A stretch of 64,000 nt of DNA, taken from NCBI RefSeq assembly GCF_027595985.1, contig NC_073304.1:139673211-139737210 (forward strand), written 5' to 3'. The translations under genes were made by a program, and so were the position numbers. Origin of the DNA: Sorex araneus (lineage: Eukaryota > Chordata > Mammalia > Eulipotyphla > Soricidae). The notes beneath the pieces were generated by a model. That model saw only the letters and a list, made by a program, of their open reading frames with translations, was not told the origin of the DNA and ran no database searches. Position 1 is the first letter of the stretch. Each line of letters starts with the position of its first letter. Of this stretch, positions 1 to 10,325 are shown one piece after another.

Positions 1-91
1 GTGTGTCCACCACAATAGAAAAACAAAGAGAATGAGGAGGCAGGAGAGAGGAAGACAAGACTAGGGTTAAAAGGTTAAACTGTACTTTCTT

Positions 92-280
92 TCTTTCTTT
101 CTTTTTTTTTTTTTTTGCTATTTGGGTCACACCCGGCAATGCACAGGGGTTACTCCTGGTCATGCACTCAGGAATTACCCCTGGTGGTGCTTAGGGGACC
201 ATACGGGATGCTGGGAATCGAACCCGGGTCGGCAGCGTGCAAAGCAAACGCCCTACCTGCTGTGCTATTGCTCCAGCCCC
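92..280 (-). mobile_element. SOR-type SINE, short form (SINE-1)
   Basis: This is a near full-length antisense SINE. On the minus strand it has a tRNA-like head with an A-box-like and a B-box-like (GGTTCGATTCC) pol III promoter, a body ending in GGGTGTGACCC, and an A-rich tail that appears here as the TTTC/poly-T run at 86-116. About 20 sequences of the same consensus occur in the window. It is a tRNA-derived, L1-mobilised repeat. Confidence 0.9.
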
Positions 281-317
281 TGCACTTCCTTTTTGTTTTT
301 GTTTGTTTGCTACTGTT

Positions 318-395
318 TTTAAGCTACACCTGGTTGTGCTCAGGTCTTACCCCTAGGCTTGTACTCAGGGATCACTCTTGGTGGGGCTCAGGGAT
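318..395 (-). mobile_element. Old SINE-1 fragment
   Basis: The body of SINE-1 is recognisable (TACACCTGG...GCTCAGG...ACTCAGGGATCACTC) but diverged and lacking the tRNA-like head. It is an old decayed copy. Confidence 0.6.
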
Positions 396-399
396 GGTG

Positions 400-784
400 T
401 CTCTGAACACAGTATGGCTTCTCTTGCAGGCAGGTGTGATTACCTAAAGGGGACTGAGGAAGAGTGATGTGGGCTTTCCTGTGAGGTTGCCCCCTTTACC
501 AACACACCTTCATCTGGGTCTGTAGTGATGAGGCTATGAGCCTCCTGCACTCAGATGAAAACAATGCCTGTGCAAGAAAATAATAATAAAAAAGAAAACA
601 ATGCCTGTGGTATGATAGCACCACAGGACAGAAGGGATTTGGTTCTACGACCTTGGAGCCCCAAGGGTGATGGGAAAAACCACATTCTATGCAATTCAAG
701 TTACTGCTTCTGTCCTAGTGGATGTAAACATAACTCTAAGCAAATCCCACCTCCCTGTTGGTTGAGTAATTATACATTTTTCAT
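400..784. other. Non-repetitive 5' flank of DTD1
   Basis: I see no gene, RNA or clear repeat here. The short open frames have no recognisable protein similarity. Confidence 0.4.
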
Positions 785-852
785 TCATGGTTTGGGGGTC
801 ATATCCAGTGGTGCTCAGGGTCCAGTCCTGGCTCTATATACAGAGGGTTGAT
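785..852 (-). mobile_element. Old SINE-1 fragment
   Basis: A diverged antisense SINE-1 body is visible, with GGGGGTCATATCCAGTGGTG followed by GCTCAGGGTCC. Only part of the element survives. Confidence 0.5.
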
Positions 853-865
853 CCTCAGTATTTAA

Positions 866-1060
866 TTTTTTTTAATTTTCAATTTATTTTCATAAAGTTG
901 TTCAATAATTTGTTACATTCATATTTTAACACCAATCCCACCACCATTACACCTTCCTACAACCACTCAACCATGTCCCACAGGCAGATGATAAGTAATT
1001 TATTTTTATTGCTTATTATGAATAGTATGAGACACTGAGATTAATTTGTGAGTCTCTTCA
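866..1060 (-). mobile_element. L1 3'-UTR fragment, antisense
   Basis: An A-rich tail (seen as T-rich on this strand) is followed by the complement of a shrew L1-type 3' UTR containing CACCAATCCCACCACCATTAC. The same sequence occurs antisense at 37771-37960 and in sense orientation at 16620-16815. It is 5'-truncated. Confidence 0.7.
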
Positions 1061-1075
1061 GCAATTTTTTAAAAT

Positions 1076-1880
1076 TTATTTATTGTATCACCCTGAGAAC
1101 AGTTACAAAGCTTTCAGGATAAAGTCTTAGTCATGCAATGATCAAACACCTATCCCTTCACCAGTGCACATGTTCCACAACAAAGAACCCCAGTATACGC
1201 CCCCTCCCACTCCCCACCCTGCCTGTGTGGCAGATGATTTTCACTTTACTCTCTCTTTACTTTGATTACATTCAATTTTCGACAGAAAACCAACTATTAT
1301 TATTTGGAGTTTTCCCCCCAACAATCAGACCTGTCAAAAAGGCATCACTAGATCGTTTCTTTTCTATTGCTGATAACGAAGAGCACATGATGTTGCGTGG
1401 CCGAGAAAGCAGCTGTGTGGTTTTGGAATTCTGGTATTTTAGTAATTAAGTCCAGAGGTATTTCTGCCAGCATTCCTGAGTTCCAAGATTGCTGCTGTGT
1501 TCCGAGATTGGTTTGTGTGACTCTGGGATCATGGCTGTTCAGGAGCAGAGGAGCTGTTTGTGGGGGCTGCTCGGGGTCTCATTTGGGTGGGGAGCAGGGC
1601 TGGTTCTGCCCCCCCAGCTTGAGATTTCCCACACACCCCATCACTGCAAGCTCCTACCTCTCTGTCCAATTGGCTCTGAAAGGTGGCGGTCGCCATACTG
1701 CCACAAAGGGGAAAAGGCCAAGGGACAAAAACCCTTTCCCTCCCAGGGCTGCACGGGGCTGTAGCTTAGTTCACAGTTGAGGAGTATATTTGCCAGCAGC
1801 TGCTGGGTTCTGAGATTGGTTTGTGTGTCTCTGGGGTCATGGCCCGCTCAGGGGCAGGGGAGCCATTCCTGAGCGGTTTT
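1076..1880 (-). mobile_element. ORF-less L1-derived element with monomeric 5' part
   Basis: On the minus strand the element ends in an L1 3' UTR (1076-1460) that matches the 3' UTR attached to L1 ORF2 at 57.7-59.3 kb. Instead of ORF2, the part 5' of it is GC-richer and carries a direct repeat: the block around 1491-1550 recurs at 1799-1860, a period of about 308 bp. No coding frame is present. I read it as a non-autonomous L1 derivative; its boundaries are approximate. Confidence 0.65.
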
Positions 1881-2118
1881 TTTTTTTTTTTTTTTTAATC
1901 AGGAAAGGTCTCGCGGCTGCTTTTTGGAGAAATAGTCCCGGTCCCCACATACCGGAGCCATGTTAGCTCAGTGTCGCTGGGATTCCATTTGGAGAAGGCG
2001 GGGACTCTGCACCTTCTCCGTCTGGGGCACACCGGTGTTGTTGGCACGGTCTGGGGTCTGGAGCATTCTCCAGTTTGCAGTGCCTGCCGGCCAGGATTCT
2101 TCACTCTTCAGCATTTTT
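1881..2118 (-). mobile_element. GC-rich 5' part of an L1-derived element
   Basis: The minus strand of this block resembles the 5' ~190 bp of the complete compact element at 29014-29494 (shared GGAGAATGCTCC and further blocks toward the GACACTGAG/GACAATGAA region). A poly-T run at about 1879-1897 on the + strand is its A-rich end. It carries no open frame. Confidence 0.6.
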
Positions 2119-2590
2119 TTAAGAATGTAAAAACATTAAAAAAATTTTTATTTATATATTTAATATGTAAATAATTCCATCCTTTTATTCCATCCTCTTC
2201 CCTTTCCTGCTGTTGTGGTGATGACTGGGGGTTATGCATGAGGTTCTTACACATTTACAATTTTTTAATTTGTATTTTAATAAAGCCTCCTGAGTTACAA
2301 CGTTATCCATAGTTGTGTTTCAGACATACCATGTCCTAGCAGCGATTCCATCCCCAGTGTCAGCTTCCCTTCGTGAATATTCCCGGGACCCCCGCCCCCA
2401 TGCTCACAGCCTGCCATCTTGACAGGCACCTTTCTAAGTTTGATTCCCTGCAAGGATCTCATTTGGTTCTTGGAACACCTGGGATTTGAACTCATGATCA
2501 TGTGCAAGTGCTCTAGCCACTATGTTGTCCTTTCAGTCTTGAGATATATACAGAGATCTATAAAATGGTCTTGAGATACCAATGTTTGAA
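2119..2590. other. Diverged AT-rich and old repeat sequence
   Basis: The stretch contains an AT-rich segment and, near 2280-2400, a weak resemblance to an antisense L1 3' UTR. I see no gene. Confidence 0.35.
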
Positions 2591-2594
2591 AGTT

Positions 2595-2660
2595 GGAGAG
2601 ATGGTTGCAAGAGCTGGATTGCCCTGGTTGTCAGAGGCCCCGGGTTCATTTCCCAGTATG
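2595..2660 (+). mobile_element. Old SINE head fragment
   Basis: A tRNA-like head is recognisable in sense orientation, with a B-box-like GGGTTCATTTCCC near 2641. The body of the SINE is missing. Confidence 0.45.
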
Positions 2661-2750
2661 GGAATGCACTGCCACAGAGGCGGGGTGGGGTGGGGGGAAG
2701 ATGGGGTGGGGTGGTGGGAGGGATGCTGGAACCATTGGTGGTGGAAAATG
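2661..2750 (+). mobile_element. L1 3'-UTR fragment, sense
   Basis: The sequence matches the G-rich part of the L1 3' UTR at 44625-44715 (ACTGCCACAG, then G-rich repeats, then GGAGGGATGCTGG). It abuts an inverted ORF2 fragment directly downstream. Confidence 0.7.
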
Positions 2751-2895
2751 GGAGCTCAATTTCTAATTTTTTTGAGAAACGTCCATAGTGTTTTCCAAAG
2801 GGCTGAACCAGTTGGCATTCCCACCAGCAATGAAGGAGAGTCCCTTTCTTCCCACATCCGCACCAACATCGGTTGTGTTTTTTCTTTTGGATGTG
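2751..2895 (-). mobile_element. L1 ORF2 C-terminal fragment, antisense
   Basis: The complement encodes part of the ORF2 C-terminal region that contains the zinc-knuckle segment and matches 43895-44045 of the full-length L1. The sense 3' UTR followed by antisense ORF2 is a rearranged order. Confidence 0.7.
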
Positions 2896-2931
2896 GGCTA
2901 GAAGTCCACTTTAAAAGCATTTCCCTAGGAG

Positions 2932-3112
2932 GGCTTGGAGAGAGAGTACAGCAGATAGGGTGCTTGCCTTGCAAGTGACTGACATGGGTTCGATCCCCAG
3001 ATCCCATATGGTTTCTCGAGCATCTGCAGGAGTAAGTCCTGAGTATAGAGCCAGAAATTACTCCTAAACATTGCCAGGTGTGCCCCCCAAAACAAAAACA
3101 AACAAACAACAA
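2932..3112 (+). mobile_element. SINE-1, sense
   Basis: The head (GGAGAGAGAGTACAGCAG), B box (GGGTTCGATCCCC), body and A-rich tail are all present in sense orientation. It is moderately diverged. Confidence 0.8.
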
Positions 3113-3144
3113 TAAAAGCATCCTCCCTAGGAACCCTGAACCAT

Positions 3145-3292
3145 TTCTAGGGGGTTCCTTCCTTCCTTCTCTTTCTTCTGATTCTCTTTCTCTCTTCTTC
3201 CTTTTCTTTCTCTTTATTTCCTTTCTCTTTTTCTCCTTCCTTCCCTCCTCCCTCCTTCCTTCCTCTTTCTTTTTATTTCCTTTCTCTTTATC
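3145..3292. repeat. Polypyrimidine (CTTT/TTCC)n tract, left part
   Basis: This is an almost pure C/T strand. It continues at 3553-3735 and was split by the SINE at 3292-3552. The 16-bp sequence TTTCCTTTCTCTTTAT at 3276-3291 is repeated at 3553-3568. Confidence 0.9.
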
Positions 3293-3552
3293 TGGGCTGG
3301 AGAGATAGTGCAGTGGGTAGGGCATTTGCCTTGCATGTGGCCGACCCGGCTTTGAGTCTTCCGCCTCTCTTGGAGACCCCGACAAGCTACCGAGAGTATC
3401 TCGCCTGCACGGCAGAGCCTGGCAAGCTCCCCGTGGCCTATTTGATACGTCAAAAACAATAACAACAAGTTTCACAATGAAGACGTTACTGGCGCCCGCT
3501 GGAGCAAATTGATGAGCAATGGGATGACAGTGACAGTACAGTGACGTTTCCC
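3292..3552 (+). mobile_element. SINE, long form (SINE-2)
   Basis: The element shares the tRNA-like head with SINE-1 (GGGCTGGAGAGATAG...GACCCGG) but has a different body with GAGCCTGGCAAGCT and ends in GATGACAGTGACAG. It is flanked by a perfect 16-bp target-site duplication, so both ends are defined. Confidence 0.9.
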
Positions 3553-3735
3553 TTTCCTTTCTCTTTATGTTTTTCATTCTCTTTATCTCTTTCTCTTTCT
3601 CTCTCTTTCCCTCCCTCCCTTCATTCCTTCTTCCTTATCCCTCCTCCTCCCTTTCTCCCTTCTTTTTTCCTTTCTTCCCCTCTTCCTTTCCTTTCTCTTT
3701 CTCTCTTTCTTTCCCTTTCCTTTTCTTGCTGCAGT
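3553..3735. repeat. Polypyrimidine tract, right part
   Basis: The C/T-rich tract continues from the left part. Long open frames on both strands here are low-complexity artefacts. Confidence 0.9.
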
Positions 3736-3905
3736 GCCAGGACTCACACATTTGACTGTTGTCGATGGGGAAGAGGGTCCCACATTGTGCTGGTGCTAAG
3801 GGATCACATCAGAGTGCTGGGGTCCCCTTGGCAATGGGAGGCAAAAGCGTGCCGCCTCAAACATATGCAAAGTGGGTGCTCTGCGGCTCAGCTACATTCT
3901 GGGGA
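3736..3905 (-). mobile_element. Possible old SINE, antisense
   Basis: Weak resemblance to a degraded antisense SINE body (GGTGCTAAGGGATCACATC, then GCAAAGTGGG). It may be something else. Confidence 0.35.
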
Positions 3906-4391
3906 CATACATGTTCTTTTCCCTGTCATTTTTGAGAATCCTGTTTTGTAGAAAGTTCCTGAACTTAGGCTTCTCTGATTATTAAAATGATTGCATTCAA
4001 ATTGTATATTTTGGGCAGCAATGCCACAAAAACTGACATTGTATCTTCTCACAACAAGGTAAGTAGCAGATGATGTTCATTTGTTTCTTCACAAGGATGC
4101 CTGGATGCCTACTTGTTATAGTCTTTTCTGACCAAGGGACAGTTCCTTGTTCTTCACTTCTGGAGTACAGTTAGGGAAAACTTCCTTGGCAGTGTTTGTA
4201 ACTTAAACTGATAAGTATTAACAAGAGAAGGCAAATAAATGTACTGAATTTGCTTTACTGTGTTACATTTTAGTTGTAACGGAATAAACTTAATTAAAAG
4301 TATGTTTTATGTGACATGGGTGACTTCAGAAAAAAGTGAAGGCATAAAGAAACAATCCTAAGAACTATTTGATTGAGTGGGTTGCTTCCAA
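3906..4391. other. Non-repetitive 5' flank
   Basis: I see no repeat, gene or RNA in this AT-rich stretch. Confidence 0.4.
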
Positions 4392-4436
4392 AAAGAGAGA
4401 CAAAGAGAGAGGGAGAAGGAGAGAGAGAGAGAGAAG

Positions 4437-4508
<72 letters not shown>

Positions 4509-4545
4509 TAAAAGTGAGACGTGAGAGAGAAGAGAGAGAGGAGAG
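4392..4545. repeat. (AG)n microsatellite
   Basis: A long uninterrupted AG run (about 4440-4503) is flanked by imperfect AG/GAGA repeats. It lies about 0.5 kb upstream of the DTD1 start codon. Confidence 0.95.
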
Positions 4546-4779
4546 TACTACCACAATATTGTTAAATCAAGTAATACATAAATGGAGCCCATCCTGTTCT
4601 AGTTGGCTTTTGAGAAGTCATCCAAGCAAGAGGCTAAAGAATCTGGGGTTCTGGGGCAGAGGAAAGGAAAAAAAAGAAGGGGCACACAGGAAGAGGGTCA
4701 GGACAAGATGAGAATTTAGGATGACCGGCTTTGAGGCGTGGGGATGAGAGTGGGTAATGAAGGACATAAATAACGTTTC

Positions 4780-5560
4780 CAGGTCAGGGGAAAGCGTGGC
4801 CTCGGGCTTGGCTGGGTCGGGGGTGGGGGGGGAACCAGGCCGCGCTGGAGCACGTGGGCACCCCTCCCCCCCCCCGCGGCTGGGCGTGGCTGCTGAGCCG
4901 TCGGGCCGGGCCGCGGCGCGCGCTTCCGGGAGTGCCCCGCAGGGGGCGCGGCTCCGGGCGGCTCGGCGGTCGCGGCCGGAAGGGGCGCGGCGCTCGCGCT
5001 GGCTCGCCGCGTCGCCGCCATGAAGGCCGTGGTACAGCGCGTCACCCGGGCCAGCGTCACAGGTCAGTCGGGCGGGGCCGGGCGCGGGAGGAGCCACCCT
5101 GGCCCGGGCTCGGCTTTGTCCGGGTCCGGCCGGGTCCCCGCGGCCCCGGGGTCCGCCCCGCGGCGTCCCCGGGTTCGTGTGTCCCGCGCGCTCGGACCCG
5201 GGGCGCGTTCCCGAGAGGGTTGGCCGCAGCGGCGCGTAGGAGCGTTTCCGGGCGCGCCGTCGGGCTCCCGGCCGCTTTGTCAGGTCCCCGTTGTCACTCC
5301 GGCGGTGCGCAGGGCCGCTCGGGGACTCGGGGGGCCGGGGCAGACCCGCTGCCGCGTGCCGCGCAGACGCCGCCCGCCGCGCTGTCGCCGGCCCGGGGCT
5401 TCCGCGACACGGGCGGGTTTCCCGGTCGCGGGTAGGGTCGCCCCGCCGGCGGCAGCTGTGAGGGGCTGGGCTGCGGTGGTCTGCGGTGTCCAGGGCCGCG
5501 ACCCCCGCCGGGAGCAGCCGGCCCCGCCACTCCGAACCGTTTGAAACACACGCGCCGAGA
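4780..5560 (+). promoter_or_regulatory. CpG-island promoter of DTD1
   Basis: The region is very rich in C, G and CpG compared with the AT-rich surroundings, and it covers exon 1 and the first 500 bp of intron 1. I see no TATA box near the ATG. ETS-type sites (CTTCCGG at 4923, GCCGGAAG at about 4975), a GGGCGTGG box near 4883 and a CTCF-core-like CCGCAGGGGGCGCG at 4937-4950 are visible. This is a typical housekeeping promoter; transcription starts cannot be placed from sequence alone. Confidence 0.85.
5020..5062 (+). CDS. DTD1: DTD1 coding exon 1 (D-aminoacyl-tRNA deacylase 1)
   Basis: DTD1 removes D-amino acids (and glycine from mischarged tRNA-Ala) from tRNAs, a proofreading step that keeps D-residues out of translation. 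It acts in the cytoplasm as a homodimer. This exon encodes the conserved N-terminus MKAVVQRVTRASVT (14 codons) plus the first base of a split Val codon. The ATG lies in a strong Kozak context (GCCGCCATGA) in the CpG island, and the exon ends at a GTCAGT donor at 5063. The longer open frame running on into the intron is CpG-island read-through. Identification rests on the match to vertebrate DTD1 and on exon phase fitting exons 2 and 3. Confidence 0.95.
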
Positions 5561-5900
5561 AAATAGCGACACTAAGGGCACGGAGCCAGCGGCACAGCTG
5601 GTCGGTTCATCTTTGCTCAAGAGCCGCACGAACGCCCCCCCACCCCGAGGGAGCACGCCCTCCCCCGCACCCCCCGGGGAGGGAGCTGCTCTCTCCTGGT
5701 GTTGGCAGAGCCATGATGTTTCTGCCCAGTTTAGGTATCCTTGTTGTCCAACTTTTCAGCCGACACCAAATGTGTTCATGTGTCCACAGAACTATACACT
5801 AAAAACAATGCAGTCTCACGAGGAAACATCAGACCCCCAAGATTATTTTCAACTTTGTTTAGTGATTTTTGTGCTGATAGCTTAACGGTTTTTGGATATG

Positions 5901-6054
5901 TATTTGTTTTTGTTTGCTTTCTGGGGCGATGCACTCAGGAATTACTCCTGGCGGTGCTCGGGGACCATATGGGATGCTGGGAATCAACCGGGAATCAACC
6001 GGGTTGGCCGCTTGCAAGCAAACGCTCTACCCGCTGTGCTATCGCGCCAGCCCC
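5901..6054 (-). mobile_element. SINE-1 with duplicated B-box segment
   Basis: This antisense SINE-1 lacks part of the body near its tail. Its B-box region contains an 11-bp tandem duplication (GGGAATCAACC twice, around 5980-6002). An 8-bp duplication TGGATATG flanks it at 5893-5900 and 6055-6062. Confidence 0.85.
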
Positions 6055-6112
6055 TGGATATGGTTCTGGAGTAAGAGGGAATAGGATACTGACAATACTG
6101 ACAATCGATTTC

Positions 6113-6258
6113 AGTTTGGTTTTGGGGCCACACCTGACTGCTCAGGGCTGACTCTTGGTTTTGTGCTCAGAGATCACTCCTGGGGATGCTTGGAACCAGG
6201 AATGAGAAGCGCTTACCTGGTGTACTCTCACTCGCTCCCTACTATCTATCCGGCCCCT
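6113..6258 (-). mobile_element. Old SINE-1, antisense
   Basis: The antisense SINE-1 body (GGGGCCACACCTGACTGCTC) and the remains of the head near 6230-6258 are recognisable but diverged. Confidence 0.65.
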
Positions 6259-6866
6259 CCATTTGTTGAATTTTAATCATGTTTCAGCATATTTCAGCTA
6301 ATTTTTAAGTTCACTACAAAAAGTCATGGATGAAACTACTTTTTTTGGCTTGAAAATAATTTGGTTTATGTGGCCATTTCCAGTAAGTAAAGGAGAGAGT
6401 CCTTTCCCTCACCTTTCTCTAGTGTCCGTGCGTTGGGCATCACATGTTTGTTTAGTTTTTGTGCTTGGTTGTGGTGTGACATGGGTTGCACACGTGGTTG
6501 TTGGGGTGCTGAGGATCTTGTCTGGGGATGACACTGGGGGTTCTGGGGCAGTAATGGGCATCCATGCCAGGGTCTCGAGCTTGTAAGGCAGGTACCATGT
6601 GGATCGACATGCTCCGGCCTCGTGAGAGTTTAAGTTTGATCCTTTCTCTCCTGAACTTTGCATCCTGTTGATCTAGATTATTGGAAATACAGTAGTCTGT
6701 GATTCTCTGATTAGACTTTGAGTAATTTTAGTTTACTATTTATGTTGTGTGCTCTTAGAAGCAAACCCACCTGAATTTAACTAAAGACTGTTAACTATGT
6801 GAAGATGTTATTAATTTGATGTTAATAGAATGGGATTTTTAGTGCTTTCTGTTAATCAAGCCTTTT

Positions 6867-7044
6867 TTCTTTTTTTCTTTTTTGCTTTTTGGATCACACC
6901 TGGCAATGCACAGGAGTTACTCCTGGCTCTGCACTCAGGAATCACTCCTAGCAATGCTCAGGGGACCATATGGGATGCTGGGAATTGAACCTGCTTGGCT
7001 GCCAAGGCAAACGTCCCACCCGCTGTGCTATCGTCCAGCCCCAG
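6867..7044 (-). mobile_element. SINE-1, antisense
   Basis: A well-preserved element with tail, body, B box and A box. An 11-bp target-site duplication TCAAGCCTTTT flanks it at 6856-6866 and 7045-7055. Confidence 0.9.
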
Positions 7045-7679
7045 TCAAGCCTTTTAGTGAATTGCAGTGAAAGATTTCCTGATTCCTTCAAAATTTGGCC
7101 CACCATGAAAAGTGGCTGTACTTAAATTGCATTTTATTTCAGGGGTTTTAAAGTGTCACTTCCTATTTTATGTTTGGGATAAAGTAGAAATATTAGGAGT
7201 TGTATTTTGTTATGTGAATGATTCACTTTTCAAGTTCGACACATTTTGATGCTGTGGCCTGGTTATTGTTGCAATCTAACTTGAAAAGCTTTATTATGGA
7301 ACATTTCAGATATTCATTTGGTTACACAGATGGAATATTACAATAACTTTCATGTTCCATCATTTAGCAACAGCAACTAAAAATCCCAATAGAATCATAA
7401 AATAGGATTCTATGGAAGTCAGGATTGGGGAGAGAATCATGAAAATGGTTGGGCTTGAATGCGTTAATTGGGAAAATGTCTTTGATTAACATTTTGGAAA
7501 GTGACTAAATAATTTTTCAAGCTTTCCCTGTAGTCTTGTCTAAAATGATAATTCTCAAGTTTTCTACTGTAGAAATTAATTTAGTTGTAATAATTAAAGA
7601 TTTCTTTTTTTTGGTTTTTGAGTTACACTTGGCTATGAAAATTAATTTACTTGTAATAGTAAAAGATTTGTTTATTTAG

Positions 7680-7822
7680 GTTTTGGGACCATACCCAGCT
7701 TTTCTTAGGGCTCTGCACTCAGAGATCACTCCTGGTGTGTTTTACAGGACCATCTGAAACTGGGTTCAAACCTAGGTTGGCCATGTGCAAGGCCCTACCC
7801 ATTGTACTATTATTCTGGCCCC
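7680..7822 (-). mobile_element. Old SINE-1, antisense
   Basis: A diverged antisense SINE-1 body with a recognisable head end (ACTATTATTCTGGCCCC). Confidence 0.7.
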
Positions 7823-7944
7823 ATAACTAATAAAAGTAATAACTAATAAAAGTCTTGATAAGTATGCCAGATAGTTTTGTTTCTTTGTATTTATTTACAT
7901 AAATAAATATTTGTGTAAATAAAATGTAAATATATGAATATTCC

Positions 7945-8097
7945 CACCACCCGCAATATTCAAGGGCTTATTCCTAGCTCTGTGCACAGGGATCACTTCT
8001 GGAGTGCTCAGGGGACCATATGTAGTGCTGGGAATTCAGCCCAGGTCAGCTGCATACAAGGCAAGTGCCCTTCCTGCTGTACTATCTTTCTGACCCC
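7945..8097 (-). mobile_element. Old SINE-1, antisense
   Basis: A diverged antisense SINE-1 that ends at about 8097, immediately before the insertion site of the composite L1-derived element. Confidence 0.7.
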
Positions 8098-8113
8098 ATT
8101 GCCACCAAATTTT
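8098..8113. repeat. Target-site duplication, copy 1 of 3
   Basis: ATTGCCACCAAATTTT occurs here and at 10310-10325, and its last 14 bases recur at 10817-10830. It marks two successive insertions at one site. Confidence 0.9.
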
Positions 8114-9662
8114 TTTTTTTAATTAATTTATTTTTATTTATTTATTTATTTATTTTAATTTTATTGAATCACCATGTGGAGGGTTACATAGTTCTCAGGA
8201 TTATGTCGGTTATACAATTCTCAAACACCCTTCCCTTCACCAGTGCCCATCTTCCATCACCAACCCCCCCAGTATACCTGCCGCCCCCTCCCACCTCCCC
8301 AGTCCCCACCCTTGTACTTGATAAGTTTCACTTCGTTTATGCCTTATCTCGATTACATTCCATGTTTCAACACACAACTCACTACCGTTGTTGGGGTTTC
8401 CCCCAAAAAAGAAAAGCAGTCCTATTGCCAAGGAGGCATTTGATAGTTCTCCACTACTAAGAATATAGAGATATTAAGTCCCGCTGTTTGTTACATAACT
8501 TTTCTTTTTCCCCCTTGCCCCGCGCCACCGAGTTCACGCCTGTTTAGTAATCGCCACGCTGCCTGACAAGGGAAAAAAAAAAAACGAAAAGGATGGTTAT
8601 TTCCCGTCATCAGCAGACGTGGGGCTCTGGCTTAGTTGATAGACTAGTAGAGTGTCTGCAAGCAGTTTCTGGAACCGAAGGTCTTGCGCTGGTATCGGCT
8701 CCGGCTCGAGATTCCACCAGCGTCCCACTGTTCCATGTACATAATTTTTCCCCTTATATCCCATTCCCACGCCACCAGGTCTGTTTGCTTAATGGACATC
8801 ACACTGTAGTTGACGACACGCCGCGTTTCTTCCCGAGAAAGAAGAAAATTTCTTCTCAGCTGGCGTGGGGATATAGCTTAGTTTAGTCTAGAGAGATGGC
8901 TACCGTTTTGATTGCCTTCAATATTTCAGCAACAGACTTACTATTCTTGTTAGGATCTCCCACAAAAGTCCGACCCATTAAAAAGGGACATATTACATAT
9001 TGCTGATGCTAAGATGACATTAGGTCTTGGGTTTCTGTATAAAGTCCAGGGAAAGTACAACCAGAAATAACATCACTACAAACTTTTACCCTTTTATGGT
9101 GCTCATAAGATGGAGAAGTCCTGCGCTGTGTTCAGGAGGGAGGAGTTGAGAGAGAGAGACAGGTTAAAAGAATTGGGGGATGCCCGGTTCCCACTGTTTC
9201 AGCGCACCGTGGGGTCTCTGGTCCCATGCCGGAATTAGTTCAGTGGGCTGCCTGGAGTCCAAGGGCGCTCCCTTGGGCTCTTCCATCATGCTCGCTCCGC
9301 AGCCGGATCCAAAGGGAAGCACACGTGGGGGAGGTGGGTTTAAATATCTATCTGCGGTGGGCGGGGGTCGCCGCCCCCGCCCCCTGGGGTCTCCCGCAAG
9401 CGCGCGAAAGCGTCCTGTTTCAGCTGGATCGCCGGCTCCATTTTGCGGTCAGGAAAACCGCGGATCCTGCGCTGTGCTCAGGAGGGAGGAGTTGAGAGAG
9501 AGAGACAGGTTAAAAGAATTGGGGGATGCCCGGTTCCCACTGTTTCAGCGCACTGTGGGGTCTCTGGTCCCATGCCGGAATTAGTTCAGTGGGCTGCCTG
9601 GAGTCCAAGGGCGCTCCCTTGGGCTCTTCCATCATGCTCGCTCCGCAGCCGGATCCAAAGGG
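8114..9662 (-). mobile_element. ORF-less L1-derived element with 346-bp monomers
   Basis: Read on the minus strand, the element ends in an A-rich tail and an L1-type 3' UTR (8160-8470). Its central part is shared with the element at 60983-62696, and its 5' end is GC-rich. The 5' end contains two copies of a monomer: 9121-9316 recurs at 9467-9662 with a period of 346 bp and only a few differences. No coding frame of note is present. It is joined on its 5' side to an L1 3' fragment inside the same target-site duplication. Confidence 0.8.
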
Positions 9663-10309
9663 CTAATTTATTTATTTTTAATTAGAGAATCACCGTGAGG
9701 GTACAGTTACAGATTTATACACTTTTGTGCTTATACTTCCCTCATACAAAGTTCGGGAACCCATCCCTTCACCAGTGCCCATTCTCCACCACCTGTAAAC
9801 CCAGCGTCCCTCCCACCCTCCCCAATCCCATCTCCCCCCCACCCCACCCTGCCACTGTGGCAGGGCATTCCCTTCTGTTCTCTCTATTTAGCTTCTACGG
9901 CCCCGCAATAAAGGTGTTGAGTGGCCGCTGTGCGCAGTCTCTAGCCCTCATTCAGCCCGCAACTCCCTTCCCCCACATGGCCTTCGAATACAATATAGTT
10001 GGTGATCGCTTCTCTGAGTTGCCCTTTCCCCAGAACGTGAGGCCAGCCTCCAAGCCATGGAGTCAACCTCCTGGTACTTATTTCTACAGTTCTTGGGTGT
10101 TAGTCTCCCACTCTGTTATTCTATATACCATAGATGAGTGCAATCTTTCTATGTCTGTCTCTCTCTGTCTGACTCATTTCACTCAGCATGAAACTTTTCA
10201 TGCCCATCCACTTAACTACAAAATTCTTGACCTCCTTTTTTCTAACAGCTGCATAGTATTCCATTGTATAGATGTACCAAAGTTTCCTCAACCAGTCATC
10301 CGTTCTGGG
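9663..10309 (-). mobile_element. L1 3'-end fragment, antisense
   Basis: The complement matches the last part of ORF2 and the complete 3' UTR of the full-length L1 (about 44170-44820), including the A-rich 3' end at the left. It is closely similar to that young copy. Together with the element at 8114-9662 it lies between one pair of 16-bp target-site duplications. Confidence 0.9.
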
Positions 10310-10325
10310 ATTGCCACCAAATTTT
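10310..10325. repeat. Target-site duplication, copy 2 of 3
   Basis: An exact 16-bp copy of 8098-8113. Confidence 0.9.

Noticed and set aside
2661..2895. Twin-priming inversion of an L1
   Set aside because: The order (sense 3' UTR first, antisense ORF2 second, no poly(A) end) is not the one twin priming gives; two separate or rearranged fragments fit better.
3541..3951. Ser/Phe/Leu-rich open frames in C/T tracts, also at 32000-32335 and 44805-45079
   Set aside because: They are translations of microsatellites and polypyrimidine tracts.
4618..5097. Long minus-strand open frames across the CpG island
   Set aside because: Arg/Pro/Ala-rich translations with no motif, typical of stop-poor GC-rich DNA.
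5020..5544. A 174-codon open frame starting at the DTD1 ATG and running on through the CpG island
   Set aside because: Only the first 14 codons match DTD1. A good GT donor lies at 5063, exon 2 at 15192 is in phase, and the rest is high-GC read-through.
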